Shown here: piece by piece, positions 1 to 11,837 of the stretch | Numbering within the stretch: the first letter of the stretch is position 1 | Layout of the letters: the number at the start of each line of letters is the position of its first letter | Source: Echinarachnius parma | Lineage: Eukaryota > Echinodermata > Echinoidea > Clypeasteroida > Echinarachniidae | Length of the DNA stretch: 64,000 nucleotides | Assembly (NCBI GenBank): GCA_037951105.1 | Contig: JBAMJV010003037.1 | Location: 1-64,000, forward strand | Direction of reading: 5' to 3' | The notes under the pieces: model-generated | Told to the model about the DNA's origin: nothing | What the model saw: the letters and a program-made list of their open reading frames with translations, nothing else | Database searches by the model: none | Made by a program: the position numbers and the translations under genes

Positions 1-524
1 TAAATGTATGTTTGACCAAAACTATGATACCCCTTCAAACATTAACAAAAATGCTGATCTTTGTGTCCTTTTTCTCAGAACAATATTTTCATTCTAGTGG
101 CAGTGCAATATGACATTTTATCCCCATAATATTGAAATAATGCCGCTTCGTTCCGTTTTTCTATTTTTAGCGAGGGGGGGGGGGGGGGGGCACCCAATAA
201 AGCCACTATTTTCCAACCGCAAGGAAATCCACGCCCTTTACCTAATCCTTATCGGCTGTTTTCCCCTGGATTCAACTTATTACAAAGAGTACGTAAACTA
301 TGCATATTTATTTAGTGCCAAATATGCAACTCCTGTATATCGTATCGGTTAATTTGTATCAATAATACGTGCGCAACTAATACTGGTAGAAGAAGAAGAA
401 ATCGATTTTATGTTCCCTTCAAAGTACGGCTGCACATACAAAAATTCATCAATTTATTTATTAACCGACTTGTATTTGAGTTCGAAGTAAAACGTACCTT
501 GAACAGGCGTAGTTATACGAATCA
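1..524. other. Left-edge intergenic stretch
   Basis: No gene is visible. The only distinct structure is a run of about 17 G at 174-190. Poly-G runs recur through the window and several mark transposon ends, but no partner end is recognisable here. Confidence 0.5.
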
Positions 525-528
525 TTAA

Positions 529-926
529 AGGGATAGTTGAGTTTTTGGTAAAGAGAGTACAGTTTGGGTCAAACTGAATTTTAGTAACCAAAACATGCAC
601 CATTACATTACAAACTAACAGTTATAACTCCACCATGCTCGAAACTCGAAAGGAATACAAAATTACAAATGAAAGCCGTTATCATTTTAAAAAGAGCCGT
701 TAAAACTCAATAGGGCGCTCTCTAAGAACTTGGTTTCAACCGTTTTATGTTGTGTATGTGATGTTTTGTTGAAATAGTGATTAGATAGAGAGGTAATCAA
801 CAACTATTTAAATCAAATAAAGTGTATTCTGTCATTAAAATTGTATGATCTTTCAAATGTAACACTCAGTTTTTCAGTATCGTACATTTTGTGTAGCGCC
901 CTCTATACCAAAACTCATCTACCTCG
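529..926 (+). mobile_element. TTAA-flanked MITE, family A (internally deleted copy)
   Basis: The element starts AGGGATAGTTGAG after a TTAA at 525-528. It ends with the inverted counterpart (TACCAAAACTCATCTACC) before a TTAA at 927-930. The other copies in this window are 530-560 bp, at 3906, 9415, 27096, 50518, 56788 (reverse) and 61053. This one lacks the central segment with the GGGCCC palindrome. It has no coding capacity. The TTAA target resembles piggyBac-type elements, but no transposase is present to confirm that. Confidence 0.8.
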
Positions 927-979
927 TTAAAGTTATAAGTGGTTACATATTGTCAGAGGACAAATTGCAAAGCTTTTGA

Positions 980-1437
980 CAGTGTGTCCCTAAAAAAACG
1001 AAATCCAAGTTTGACGGATAATTTCTCAATGATTAAGAATTAGGTTTGTCGGAATTTTAGATATCACTGGAAAGCTCATAATAGTATTGTCTTCCAAATG
1101 ACGCCATATATAATATTTTTAAAAGGGAATAAGAATTCGTTTGATTTGCGAGAAATCTTGTTTATTTGTATGTTTTATTAATTTGTAAATTATTCCTGTT
1201 ATTTTGTTTGTATGTAGTTATCCTGTTCATCCTGCCAATTGAAGAATGCGAATTTATTTCCAACTTCTGACATGGACCTGGGTTTCAACCCTTCTTTGTA
1301 ATATTCGATTGATTTGAATAAATAAAGATGATGTATATATAAAGATAATCAAAACATCACGCATAACTGATTAAAGACAATCTGAAGTGATACTGTCCGA
1401 AACCGTCAAACTTGGGTTTCGTATTTTAGGGACACTG
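980..1437. mobile_element. Mariner-like inverted-repeat element
   Basis: The left end reads CAGTGTGTCCCTAAAAAAAC and the right end is its inverse (TTTTAGGGACACTG) followed by TA. The inverted similarity continues inward (CCAAGTTTGACGG against CCGTCAAACTTGG). The CAGTGTGTCCC start and TA flank on the right fit non-autonomous Tc1/mariner elements. The left TA is lost. No ORF of note. Confidence 0.65.
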
Positions 1438-1564
1438 TATTTTGGAGGTGAAATATCAGCAACCGTATTATACATGTATGTCTAAGCCTGTTTGGAGAAG
1501 ATTATCGAGATAATTATTTTAAAATATATATTAGGTTCATAAGAAGGATACATGGGACCAAGCT

Positions 1565-1856
1565 GGGGGGGGGGGGGGGGGGGGGCGCCGGAAGGAACAC
1601 ACTCATCCACAGTGTGAACACAGTGTGAACACACTGTGAACTTGCAGAGATACACAGTGTGAGCGGCAGAGCGCACGGTTTTACACACGGTGGACGCAGG
1701 CAATTTCACACTGTGGCGATAGTGCCTTCACAGTGTGTTCAAAGTGTGGTCACAGTGTGTTCACAGTGTGAGTTGGCTTTCACACTGTGAAAACGCTCGA
1801 ATTTAATATTATGAGAGTGTGTTCATTCCGGCAAGGGGAGGGGGGGGGGGGGGGGG
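1565..1856. mobile_element. Poly-G-flanked element packed with CACAGTGTG palindromes
   Basis: Runs of G at 1565-1585 and 1840-1856 bracket an 18-bp imperfect inverted repeat (GCCGGAAGGAACACACTC at about 1587, its inverse ending near 1832). Between them are about ten copies of CACAGTGTG or CACACTGTG. A related copy in the opposite orientation lies at 10671-10855. Non-coding; the proline- and glycine-rich ORFs here are artefacts of the G runs. Confidence 0.7.
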
Positions 1857-2876
1857 TAGACAGTGGATACCTGCGCGTGACCATGTTGTGGAGATAACAT
1901 ACTTACACCAGAACATAGGGGGATAAAACAATATAGGTTTACCACTGAAGAAGAAGTAGTTGAACATCGAAGTCTATTATAACTTTTACAAATCGCAAAT
2001 AGTGGAGGTACTTTTAGTATTATATTCATACAACCTGAACCAAAATCATTCACGGGTGGGGCACGGGCGCCATTCCCGGAAAGCACCGACACTAATGGAG
2101 TGCCTCCTTAAAATTCGCTGATAACGATTTCTCGGTCACGCAGTACACCAGTGTAGGAGCAGCGCGGGTACGCTGAGAGGCAACTGAAAAATGCTCATCC
2201 TCGCACGTACACCCCCTTTTCGCTTTGGCACCCTTTGGAACGTCACATCGAGGTTAAGGTTGTTGGAAGAAAAAGAAGAAAAACGATTGATATTAAATGC
2301 GTACCCTCTAGAGGGGCGTCCATAACCGATGCATCATACTGTAGACTATACCTCGTTTGGTATATCCCTTAACACATTCACTATACTAGAAGCTGGTGGT
2401 GTCGCGCCTTTATAAAGCTATGGGCAATGCAATGTCTCCAGGTATAGGCAAGGGGTTAAATATAAATAAGTAATACCAGCAGAAATGGTGTACCTATAAT
2501 GAACTACTATAATATTGTCTATAAATAAGAGAAAATGCATACATTTATGTAAACGTTCTATCTTTAGCCGGTTTTGCGTATGGTTAATTATTGCTACACA
2601 AAACGTTTTAATTCAAGCACTTTTCAAACGCAGTAAGATTGTTTTGTTTCATTTATTCATATCTTACCCAAATCATACTTTGACAAGATAAAATACAATC
2701 GAGTGTTTTAATACAATAAATGATATGTGTAGTCAATCATTATTAAAGCAAGCATTGTAATCAAACGAATTTAAATAATCATGTATATCAATTCAACATC
2801 TTATAAGGCAGTCATGTGTTAGGCAGAAAAATATCTTTACAATTATTCCCGTATATAACATCTTTACCTCAATGCG
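1857..2876. other. Intergenic, no gene seen
   Basis: AT-rich sequence without a credible ORF. About 2160-2290 resembles poorly preserved stretches near 3090-3190 and 4930-5030 (a TGCACGTA...GTTGTT pattern), probably an old dispersed repeat. Confidence 0.4.
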
Positions 2877-2884
2877 ATGTCCCG

Positions 2885-3076
2885 TCAGTGGCGTACCTAC
2901 GGGGGGGGGGGGGGGGGGGGGCAAGGGTGGGGAGCTGACCCAATACTTTGGGAAACATATACAAACATAATGGAACTATCTTTTAAAACAAGAGAAATAC
3001 ATAAAGTGTGCCCCCAATAATGTGTGTGCCCCCCCCCCCCCCCCCCGAATCAGACCGACCACGCTATACGCCACTG
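2885..3076. mobile_element. hAT-like mini-element with poly-G and poly-C ends
   Basis: Ends are CAGTGGCGTA and TACGCCACTG. The flank ATGTCCCG occurs on both sides (2877-2884 and 3077-3084), an 8-bp target duplication with one extra T at the left join. Inside are a run of about 22 G near the left end and a run of C near the right end. CAGNGGCG termini with 8-bp duplications are typical of hAT elements. A relic of the same subfamily is at 6916-7048. Confidence 0.8.
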
Positions 3077-3084
3077 ATGTCCCG

Positions 3085-3901
3085 AATACATATTTACCAC
3101 TCTCTGCACGTAGACCGTTTTCGCTTGCTTGCTTCATTGCTTTGTCGCCCTTGACTTTGTAACGTTCGGGGAAGGTTTTTTGAATTAGACTATATAATAA
3201 TTATATGCCTATCGAATAAGCACGCCCGAGGGACATCTATAGAGCAGACATGAACTATGCTGCTTCCTTGGCAATCGCTGGGGGAAAAAATAGCAAAATA
3301 GAACCAACGAATTAAAAACATGATGCGCTATTAATAAGTGGATGTGAACTTTTAAAATAGGGTGCAAAAAGTGCTGCCCCCATGCCGTACGTAACATGGC
3401 GTGGTGACGTGGTCCAATTGATTGTGTGTGGGGGGGGGGGGGGGTGGGGGGGTGGGGGGGGGGGGGGGGACTTGAGAAATATGCATTCAAGGAGTAATTT
3501 CAAAACCTAAAGTATTTAATTATGTTTTGAAGAAACATAAATATAAATTTATATAAATATCTTATCAAATTAATTTCATTTAATTGAATGTATAACATTG
3601 TCACATTGAAGAAAAAATCAATAGTAGCTGTCACATTTCTCTTCATTCTTTTGTACCTTGTTGTTTGGCTTAAGGTTACATGCAATGGGTTTTGAGTCTT
3701 CAAATGGCTCCCTGAATATAACGATATTTATGATTAAAGTCAAATTGTTCAAGCGTTTGTAGTAAAAAAATCAATGGTCAAAAGGTAAAAACATGGAAAA
3801 TAATTTCACCTTTTTTCATCCAGTGTTCTTTTTCTATGACACTATCTGATATCATTCACGATTGAATATTCAAATATCACTTTTTGAAAAATCGTATGAA
3901 G
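3085..3901. other. Intergenic with G/T-rich tract
   Basis: A broken poly-G tract occupies about 3430-3469. A degenerate unit of the satellite seen at 5215-6760 may lie at about 3206-3250 (AAGCACGCCCGAGGGACA). No gene is supported; the short proline-rich ORFs on the - strand are translations of the G tract. Confidence 0.4.
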
Positions 3902-3905
3902 TTAA

Positions 3906-4461
3906 AGGGATAGTTGAGTTCTGGTAAGGAGAGTACAGTTTTGGTGAAACTGAATTTTAGTAACCAAAACCTGCATCATTACATTACAAACTAATAGTTA
4001 TAACTAGAAAGGAACATAAAATTACAAATGACGTAGTAAAGATCATGTTATCATTAAAAAAAGAGCCGTTAAAACGTAAGAGGGCGCTCTCTAAACACTC
4101 ATCGGTTTCAACCATTTTGAATAAAATATTGTGCATGTGATGCTTTGTTGAAATAGTGATTAGACAGAGAAATATCCAACAACTATTTAAATACCTATTT
4201 TGTAACATTTTGAAAAGAGGAAACATTTTTTTAAAATTTTAACGGCTGGTTCAAAATTCTCTAATAAACCTGGGGCCCCAGGTTTATTACAAATTGTTAT
4301 ATGTATGGATATTTCAGCCGTCTCTGAACCGATTTTGATCAAACAAAGATGATTTTATTATTTAAATATTATGCTCTTTCAAATTTTACACTCAGTTTTT
4401 TATTACCTCACAAACAAAATAAGTAGTCTAGCGCCCTCTCTACCAAAACTCAACTATCCCT
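3906..4461 (+). mobile_element. TTAA-flanked MITE, family A
   Basis: Full-length copy: TTAA at 3902-3905 and 4462-4465, left end AGGGATAGTTGAG, right end inverse CAACTATCCCT. The centre (about 4263-4288) is a perfect palindrome with arms AATAAACCTGG and CCAGGTTTATT around GGCC. Other copies have different but still pairing arms. Confidence 0.85.
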
Positions 4462-4465
4462 TTAA

Positions 4466-5214
4466 TGTATCACATTAGGCAATTAAAGTGAGCAATTAAT
4501 CTTAAGTTTTTTTCCGAAAGTGATTTTTCTGAATGACATGTGACAGTTGTCACAGTTACAGTATATCTATAGAAAAGAACACTATATTTACTTATAGAAA
4601 AACGGTGAACAATTTATGACAGATTTCATCGCTTACAACCAACTTTGACTTTGACTCAAAACGCGTTCCGGAACACTTTTCGATTCATTCATAAATATCT
4701 CCGTATAATTAGGGAGACATTTGAAAATTCAAAACCCATTTTATTCTTCATTCTGTTAAACATAAGTCTATTGGGAAGGAGGAGTTCCCATACACCCCCT
4801 AAAACATTCTTCGATTACCATAAACAAAGCCACAAGGTATAAGATAAATGTGAAAGCTCAAGTGAATTTGGCCGAATTTGACAAAGTTAATGGATCACTT
4901 TTAATGGATCACTATACAAAATTAATGAATATCACTGTCTGCACGTAGCAGGCTGTTATTGTTGTTTTTGCTCTGACACCTTCTGGGACAGAGTAAGGTT
5001 GTTGAAAAATCGGGCGAGAGTGAGAAGGGCGTTATGTCGATTTTTAACTAAATTGGGTTACGCATGTTTGGATCGGAGTCCCCTATATGTGATATAATAC
5101 GTCATTTTCACAAAAATAATTACGTCTCATTTGGGGAACATTCATCAAACATACAAGAGAACTAGTTAGTTTTCATGACTTTCAAACGATAATTATCTCT
5201 GGAGTAAAGCAAAC
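4466..5214. repeat. Relic of MITE family B and flanking sequence
   Basis: About 4600-4860 matches the inner part of the family B element (5648-6171), with the shared AACGCGTTCC, CATTTGAAAA and TTTTATTCTTC pattern, but lacks recognisable ends. A similar relic is at 54620-55060. No gene is visible. Confidence 0.45.
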
Positions 5215-5643
5215 TTGGCTTAGCGCCCTTCTCTTTCTAAACAAACGTTATTGATATATCCAATGAGCACGCTCGAGGAACAAGTACCATATACAGCTGC
5301 ATGCCTCATTCGACATGCGCAACATGTAAAGGGATAGGACATTTCTGTTTTAGAGGGCGCTTCAAAAAATACTTTTAATTCGACATACGCAATTTAAAGA
5401 TAATAAGAAAGTTCTGTTTTTGAGGGCGCTTAAAGATTAATTGATATCCAACGAGCATCGCGAGGGACAAGAACACCTGCATGCCTCATTCGACATGCGC
5501 ACAAATAAAGGGATATTAAAGAAAGTTTTGTTTTGAGGGCGCTTCAAAGATAATTGATACCCTACGCGCATTGCTCCAGAGACAAGTGCAGCAAAGCTAC
5601 ATGTCTCATTCGACATGTGCAAACTTAAATACGAAAGTTCTGT
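5215..5643. repeat. Tandem satellite (unit about 105-120 bp), left block
   Basis: Each unit contains GAGGGCGCTTCAAA, then TTGATATCCAACGAGCA, then CTCATTCGACATGCGCA, then AAAGGGATA. At least four imperfect units are readable. The array is interrupted at 5644 by a TTAA-flanked element and resumes in the same register at 6176. Confidence 0.75.
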
Positions 5644-5647
5644 TTAA

Positions 5648-6171
5648 AGTGATACCTGTAAAGTGTCAGATATTGCACAAAATGACATTTGAGACTTCAA
5701 TCCTATATCAATATCATTGTAAAATACAATTGAAAGATTTGTGAAAGTTTGAAAGAAAACGAACACTGTTTACCTAGTGAAAAAAACGAATATTGAGTTC
5801 ATATTTTATCACCGAATACTGATGGTCTGCCATACATTTGTCGCAGTAATAATCATCCGTTTGAGATATTCGCACCCGTGTATGTTTACAGACGTAGTTC
5901 GCTCGGCTCAAAGTTCAATCTCCGGAATGTTTCCCACGCGTGCTGCATCCGGACGTGTTAAGCTAGGACATTTGTACTTTTTATCAAAAGCGTTGATCAA
6001 CGTTTTTCAAATAAAAGATTTCAATGATAATTATCTTCATACTAAATGGACATTTGAAAAAATCAAACCCTATTTTATTCTTCTTTTACCATAAGCTAAA
6101 CAACACGGTAGAAGGGAAACGAGGAAGCTTCAAGTAATTTTCGTGGATTTCGACACTTTACAGGCATGAAT
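5648..6171. mobile_element. TTAA-flanked MITE, family B, inserted in the satellite
   Basis: TTAA at 5644-5647 and 6172-6175 flank a 524-bp element with inverted ends (CCTGTAAAGTGTC on the left, GACACTTTACAGG on the right). A second copy is at 61661-62262 in an intron of the Death-domain gene. Satellite sequence on either side joins up when the element and one TTAA are removed. Non-coding. Confidence 0.8.
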
Positions 6172-6175
6172 TTAA

Positions 6176-6760
6176 GAGGCGCTTCAAAATTAACGGATAT
6201 CAAATGAGTATGCTCGAGAATATGCAGCTATAGGCTATGCCTCATTCGACATGCGCGCAGTTAAAGAGATAAGAACGTTTGGTTGTGGAGGGCGCTTCAA
6301 AGATATTTGATATCCTACGAGCACGCTCGAGAGAAAAGTGCAGCTATAAATGCCTCAGTCGACATGCGCTCAATTAAAGGGATAGGAAAGTTGTATTTTA
6401 GAGGGCGCTTCAAAAAATAATTGATATCCAACGAGCATCACTCGACAGAAAAGTGCAGCTACATACCTCATTCGACGTGCGCACAATTAAAGAGATAATA
6501 AAGTTTTGGTTAGAGGGCGCTTCAAAGATAATTGATATCCAACGCAACGAGCACGCTCGATCGAGGGGGAAGCAGAGCAACATGTGTCATTAGACTTAAA
6601 AGGGATACGAAAGTTCTGTTTTAGAGGCGCTTCAAAAATAGTGGATATCAAATGAGAACACTCGAGAGGATGTGCAGCTGCATGCATGCCTTTTTTGATT
6701 TGCGCAAAATGAAAGCGATAAGAAAGTTGTGTTTTAGAGGGCGCTTTATTAACATCTTTT
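6176..6760. repeat. Tandem satellite (unit about 105-120 bp), right block
   Basis: Continuation of the 5215-5643 array. About five units are seen, each with GAGGGCGCTTCAAA, a GATATCC step, GAGCACGCTCGA or a variant, and TCGACATGCGC. The units diverge by substitutions and small indels, so the array is not recent. Confidence 0.75.
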
Positions 6761-6915
6761 TGCCTCCGATCACCTTTCCCATCATGGCAGTAGAAAGACT
6801 CCCAAAATCCGGGTGTTTGTATGCATACGTATATATTAAGAGAACTGCCCTGACATAGCAACATCTAATGTGTAATGGGTTTCATGCATTAACTTGTGTT
6901 GAGTGGGACTATAAG

Positions 6916-7048
6916 CAGGGGCATAGTTTGATTAAACAACATAGTATACACTACTCGAACAAATTTGTACAAAATACAAATTCAATATAGAGTGTCGACC
7001 CCAATGATCTCAATCAGTCGGACCACGCTATATACGCCATTAATGACT
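6916..7048. mobile_element. Relic of hAT-like mini-element
   Basis: The right end (ATCAGTCGGACCACGCTATATACGCCA, read in two parts) parallels the right end of the 2885-3076 element. The left end CAGGGGCATAG is a decayed CAGNGGCGTAG. The G/C runs and the target duplication are no longer visible. Confidence 0.45.
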
Positions 7049-8590
7049 TATGTTTTTGATAAAATAGGCCCACACAATATTTCCAGTTAAAGAATATTGG
7101 TTCTTCCCGTAATTTCCTTTTTTAAGAATTTTGGTTGGCTTTGAATCCATTTGATGGTACATTTAATAAAACTTCTGCATTGGAATCATTTCCCAATAGT
7201 TCCATAGTTATAAAATTTGATTTCAATTAATTTTTGGTATTATTTTGTCTCGATCGAGGCAGGCAGACATTTTACTTCGTTTCGCAGAAATAAAATACAT
7301 CTATTTATAAATCCTATAAACATTTGTTTCAATGTACCAAAGATGCTGATGACCTCTTTTTTGAATGATTACTTGAACTAAACATCAACTTCACATTTTT
7401 TAAATGTGAAAATGGTGGAAACTTTCAGGTTCCTCTTGTGTTAATGACTGTTTAAAAAGAAGAAAACATCCTTGTGACTAAGACATTTATAATGTTTCTT
7501 CTATTGCAGCATGATCGAATTATAACTATATATTTTTTTAATGATGAATAATATAGATTTTAGAAACTAAAATTAATTTTGACCAATTTCAATTTCAATT
7601 TTATTCTTGCTTCCAATAAAACATTACAAATGAGTTATAATAATTTACAAAAAATAGAGATAATGATATTGGAAACAAGAGGGGTCCACTATTACTCAAC
7701 CAATTCCACCAATACTCAACTATCCCTTTAATTCTAATTAATTAATTATCGCGTTGCTTACGTGCAGTGTGCGAGTATCAGGATGACCATGATGTGCTCA
7801 TTATACAGCATTATACCGCTCTTTAATATTATATTAAAGAGCGGTGACGGATTCCAATCGTCCAGTTTACGAGCACCCTCCATTTATCAAGGAGGCATGG
7901 CTGTGACTTGTGCAAACAAATCAAACATATTCAATTAAAATTTAAAAGCAATGCTACATATATTATTAAATATAATGATATTCGCAAATTTCCTGTAAAG
8001 TCTCTCTATCTCTTGTTACGTGAATTCGCAGCCCACGTCCATGACGTCCGAGTTGTTTGTTTAGCGGAAAATGTTGGTAGTTATGAACAATAATATTTAC
8101 GGACTCAATAAACACAAATCGTTTGATTCCCGACGACTTTTTTTCTTCAAAATGAAACACGTTCTCATAATTATAATTATGATCTCTGTGTGGATTGTGG
8201 GCTTGGTGATTTTTACGAGATTTTATCACTTTAATTTAAGAATGTTCTGCTGTTCACATCAACGTTCTTTCAGTAAAGCCAAATAACAGTATTATACAGT
8301 ATGTACTGGGAAAGTTACCGAAATCATCTATATCGACCAAACTAATTGATCAATATTGTCAAAATAGTATAGAAAAGGGCTTGTGTGGGAAAACGGAACC
8401 TTATTATGTATCGTTAAAACGTTTATGCATGCCGCTGACATTGGGCCTAAATTCACCGCCAGTTCGGCCCGTCTACGCCGGCCATATATCTATACGCTCG
8501 TTCGCATGTGGAGCGCACGTGCATTGCAGCATTTGTGGTAATAACAATTTTTTATTTCGAACATCTTATTGCTCAAATAGTCCATTGCAA
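7049..8590. other. Intergenic with small repeat fragments
   Basis: No gene seen. About 7587-7690 starts with CAATTTCAATTTCAATTTTA, which looks like the simple-repeat tail of a 5'-truncated non-LTR element on the - strand. 7710-7733 keeps only the right end of a family A MITE. A perfect hairpin sits at 7815-7845. Confidence 0.45.
7815..7845. repeat. Perfect hairpin, 14-bp arms
   Basis: Arms ACCGCTCTTTAATA and TATTAAAGAGCGGT around a 3-base loop. No terminator role is implied in a eukaryote; it may be a remnant of a foldback element. Confidence 0.7.
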
Positions 8591-8604
8591 ATCAGTTTTT
8601 TTTT

Positions 8605-8629
8605 GTGTGTGTGTGTGTGTGTGTTTGTG

Positions 8630-8674
<45 letters not shown>

Positions 8675-8677
8675 GTG

Positions 8678-8763
<86 letters not shown>
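8605..8763. repeat. TG dinucleotide microsatellite
   Basis: About 80 TG units with a few GC or TT interruptions in the left half. The long Cys-Val and Thr-His ORFs on both strands are translations of this repeat. Confidence 0.95.
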
Positions 8764-8764
<1 letters not shown>

Positions 8765-8769
8765 ATGGG

Positions 8770-9410
8770 CCGTTTCCCAATACTGTTATTTGGCTTTAAT
8801 TGGAACATGGGCGGACGCGGGCACATATATTTTCAGAAGGGCTGAACAAAAAAAATATATCTTCACCACTTTAGATGCCCGGAAATAATATGTCGTTGAT
8901 GGTTTAGTATGTTTTTGTCCGATAATGACACGTTTGCCCGAATATGTGACACATGCCTGAATATGAAAGTGCATGGTTTGGCCCAATTCAAGGTGCTTTT
9001 GCGGCATGAACATTGTCGTTTTCAAAACTCGCAAGAGGCTCTCGTCTCCAAGCCCTCCACCGCATACGCTATATTTTGTAACAGAAAATGTATTTGATCT
9101 AATTATCTGAGTACAATTATTCTGCAGGTACTCCACATTGAATAGCTTTTAGGTGATCGATTAACTTCCGAAAACAAATTTGTTCAAAAGTGGTTTTTCA
9201 TACTTTAATAATAATTATACTCATATACTAATATGATTGTAAGATTCTTCGCGGAATGATCTGCGATAGTTAATAATAGAACAAAAAGAATACTGTTTAT
9301 CTAAGATAGAAAAGAACAAAAAAATTATCACCAGTTCATTCAATCCCAGTCGGTTTGTTATGCAATCAACTACTGTGCACACTAAGAAATAAAAGTTCAA
9401 ATTTCAACCC
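8770..9410. other. Intergenic, no gene seen
   Basis: ORFs of 60-116 codons occur on both strands but show no motif, splice context or codon structure that I can support. Confidence 0.4.
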
Positions 9411-9414
9411 TTAA

Positions 9415-9951
9415 ATGGGTAGTACAGTTTTGGTAAGGCTGAACTTTAGTAACCAAACCTGGACAGTAACATTATAAACTAATAGTTATAACTCCACCAT
9501 GCTCGAAATGTATACAAAATTACAAACGACTAAGTAAAAAGCCCATTATCATTCAAAAAGAGCCATTAAAACACAAGAGGGCGCTCTCTAAAAAGGCATT
9601 GGTTTTAAGCATTTTTCATACAAAATTATGCATGTGATGTTTTATTGAAATCATGATTAAATAGAGAGATTATCAACAACTATTTAAAAAACGCTTTTGA
9701 AAATTGTTGAAAAAGTGTATGCATTTTTTTTTTTTTTTTTTTTTAATTCATCTAATTATTTGGGCCCCAAATAATTATAAGATCATATATATTTATTGAT
9801 ATTTCAGCCGTTTCTGGACCGATTTTGACCAAATAAAGTTTATTCTGCCATTAAAATTGCACGTTCTCTCAAATTCGACACTCAGTTTTTCATTACCTCA
9901 CAAAAAAATTGTGATGTGCAGCGCCCTCTCTACCAAAACTAAACCACCCCT
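9415..9951 (+). mobile_element. TTAA-flanked MITE, family A (GTAGTACAG subfamily)
   Basis: TTAA at 9411-9414 and 9952-9955. The ends carry the variant GGGTAGTACAGTTTTGG shared with the copies at 50518 and 56788. The central palindrome has arms TAATTATTTGG and CCAAATAATTA. The right TTAA is shared with the next element. Confidence 0.85.
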
Positions 9952-9955
9952 TTAA

Positions 9956-10269
9956 AGGGATCTAGTAACTTTGTTGACATAATATGCAAAACATGTGTGA
10001 TGTGATCTTGTGATCTGATAATGTCAACAAAGTAATGTGTGGAAATGTCACCCGAAATGGATGTTATAATAGCCGACTGGCCGAGTAAGTAGCAAAAATG
10101 GAAAGTGATATTCCCTAAATCATTGACGTTGTACGTGGTTATGACTATCCAGTGGAGAGTTAAGACCCGAACACTTCAATCGTAAATATCTTTTGAACTA
10201 AAGGGTAATACGGTTTAAGAGAACCGCTAGATTAGTATTATTTGGATTTTGACAATGTTACTAGATCCT
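9956..10269. mobile_element. TTAA-flanked MITE, family C
   Basis: Left end AGGGATCTAGTAACTTTGT and right end ACAATGTTACTAGATCCT are inverted repeats, with TTAA at 9952-9955 and 10270-10273. It abuts the preceding family A element, the two sharing one TTAA. A related copy is in MNAT1 intron 3 (14441-14800). Confidence 0.75.
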
Positions 10270-10273
10270 TTAA

Positions 10274-10670
10274 AAGGTGCAAAACGCTCCTACAATAGCA
10301 GCAATAGTGCAATTTTGCACCCAAAAGTAGGGTCTTCATTCTATGGGATGCACAAATGCACCATTAGGGTGCCATTTCAGTAATATTATAACCGGTCACC
10401 AGAAATATTGTCTAGTGGATGATCCTGGACGCAATTTTGCTGATGACCGACTATGACTTGAATTTCAAGTGGCCCATTGTCCTACGTAAGCAGTACTAGA
10501 GAGATTGACTGGATAATGAAAGGAAACAATTAAAATCTCTCCGGTGGCAAATGGCAACTATCAATAGGTCCACAGGTGCAAAACGGTTTAACTGGTTACT
10601 GGTTATTGTCTTTTTAGCCTAGACTAAAGTTGTGCCACTGATAATAACTCGGGCCACTGAGTTTCAGAGT
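10274..10670. other. Intergenic, no gene seen
   Basis: Unique-looking sequence without credible coding or RNA features. Confidence 0.35.
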
Positions 10671-10855
10671 GTGGACCGTGCAGTGTTAAATTTGAGCGTT
10701 TTAACAGTGTGAAAATCAACTCACACTGCCAGTGAACACACTGTGGACACAGTGTGTAAATACTCATGAGTATAGTGCGCTCACACTGTGTATCTCAGCA
10801 ACTTCAAAGTGTGTTCACAGTGTGTTCACAATGTGATGAGTGTTCACAGCATAGA
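10671..10855. mobile_element. Second CACAGTGTG-palindrome element, reverse orientation
   Basis: Read on the - strand, the order of motifs matches the 1587-1832 element: ACACTCATC, CACTGTGAACACAC, GAGATACACAGTGTGAGCG, GTGTGAGTTG, CACTGTTAAAACGCTC. The poly-G flanks and the outer inverted repeats are not preserved. Confidence 0.65.
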
Positions 10856-11468
10856 AGTATGACTCCAACACTGCCGTTGTAGAACTAGAAGGTAAACTGT
10901 ATTGCCCGTAGGTACCGTACCCCATACACTTGGTTCATAAAGCAATGGCGGGCTGACGGTCTTGTTTACGAGCAGTATTGAACGGAGGAAGTTCATCACA
11001 AAACTGCATTGTGGGGAAATAATATGACGAAACAATAAGGATGTGCGTAAGGCGCGCACTTTACCAAGCGCACTCACACTGTACATTTTCTATGGCAAAG
11101 ATGTCATTAGCGCGTACATTTGTGATTTTGCGCGCGATGAATTTGTAAACAATTTGTTCCCTTGGCTGAGACAGTGATCCGTGTATGAAGAGCGACTCTT
11201 CTGCAAATATTGAGCAATCATAAACAGTATTTAACACAAAATGTAACTAAAAAATGCTCTTATTAATGGGGTAGAAAAGGGCAACACAAATTGATTACGC
11301 TAGATAAAGAGGTGGTGAATATTTCACCGCTCAATGGGATGTATTTCATTATTAAATTCCCGATCAATTTCGAAATACACAGCCTGTCATACTTTTGATG
11401 ACGTTTTGTGACGTAGCTAAACTGCTTCTAATCGCATACATACATAACCATCATGGCGGCTGAGTTTA
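10856..11468. other. Upstream region of MNAT1
   Basis: No coding sequence recognised. CATCATGGCGGCTGAG near 11451 has a YY1-like ATGGCGGC core and could belong to the ancestral MNAT1 promoter. A poly-C run and a retroelement tail (11469-11712) now separate it from the start codon. Confidence 0.35.
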
Positions 11469-11712
11469 CCCCCCCCCCCCCCCCCCTGAAATGAAATGAA
11501 AAATGAAATGAAATGAAATGAAATGAAATGAAATGAAATGAAATGAAATGAAATTTATTAATATCCTTTCACCCTTAACAAGGGTATTGAAGATAACAAT
11601 ATAAGAAATGTCTCATTGAATAATGTCACATAGTTATATACAATATGTACAAAGTATAATCATATAATATTTACAAAGTATAATGAAAACATCTAATATT
11701 TACAGTAAGAAG
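11469..11712 (-). mobile_element. 5'-truncated non-LTR retroelement tail with (TGAAA)n
   Basis: A run of 18 C (11469-11486) is followed by a (TGAAA)n microsatellite to about 11551, then AT-rich sequence reading on the - strand as a 3' UTR that ends GGATATTAATAAATTTCA before the repeat. A 3' end running into a pentamer repeat is typical of CR1/L2-like elements. It lies 120 bp upstream of the MNAT1 ATG, so it may sit in the 5' UTR or promoter. Confidence 0.55.
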
Positions 11713-11837
11713 CTAAGCGCGCGCTGATCTCGAGAACTTGGCAAATCTATAGCGCCATCTACGTTTGACACTGACTTCTGCTACACATTTTCGTGAACTT
11801 TTCTCTAAAATCTACTTCTATTACACTTTCTGACAAA

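Noticed and set aside
3209..3503. Proline-rich - strand ORFs
   Set aside because: They are translations of the poly-G tract at about 3430-3469.
8381..8888. Cys-Val and Thr-His repeat ORFs of up to 154 codons
   Set aside because: They are all produced by the TG microsatellite.
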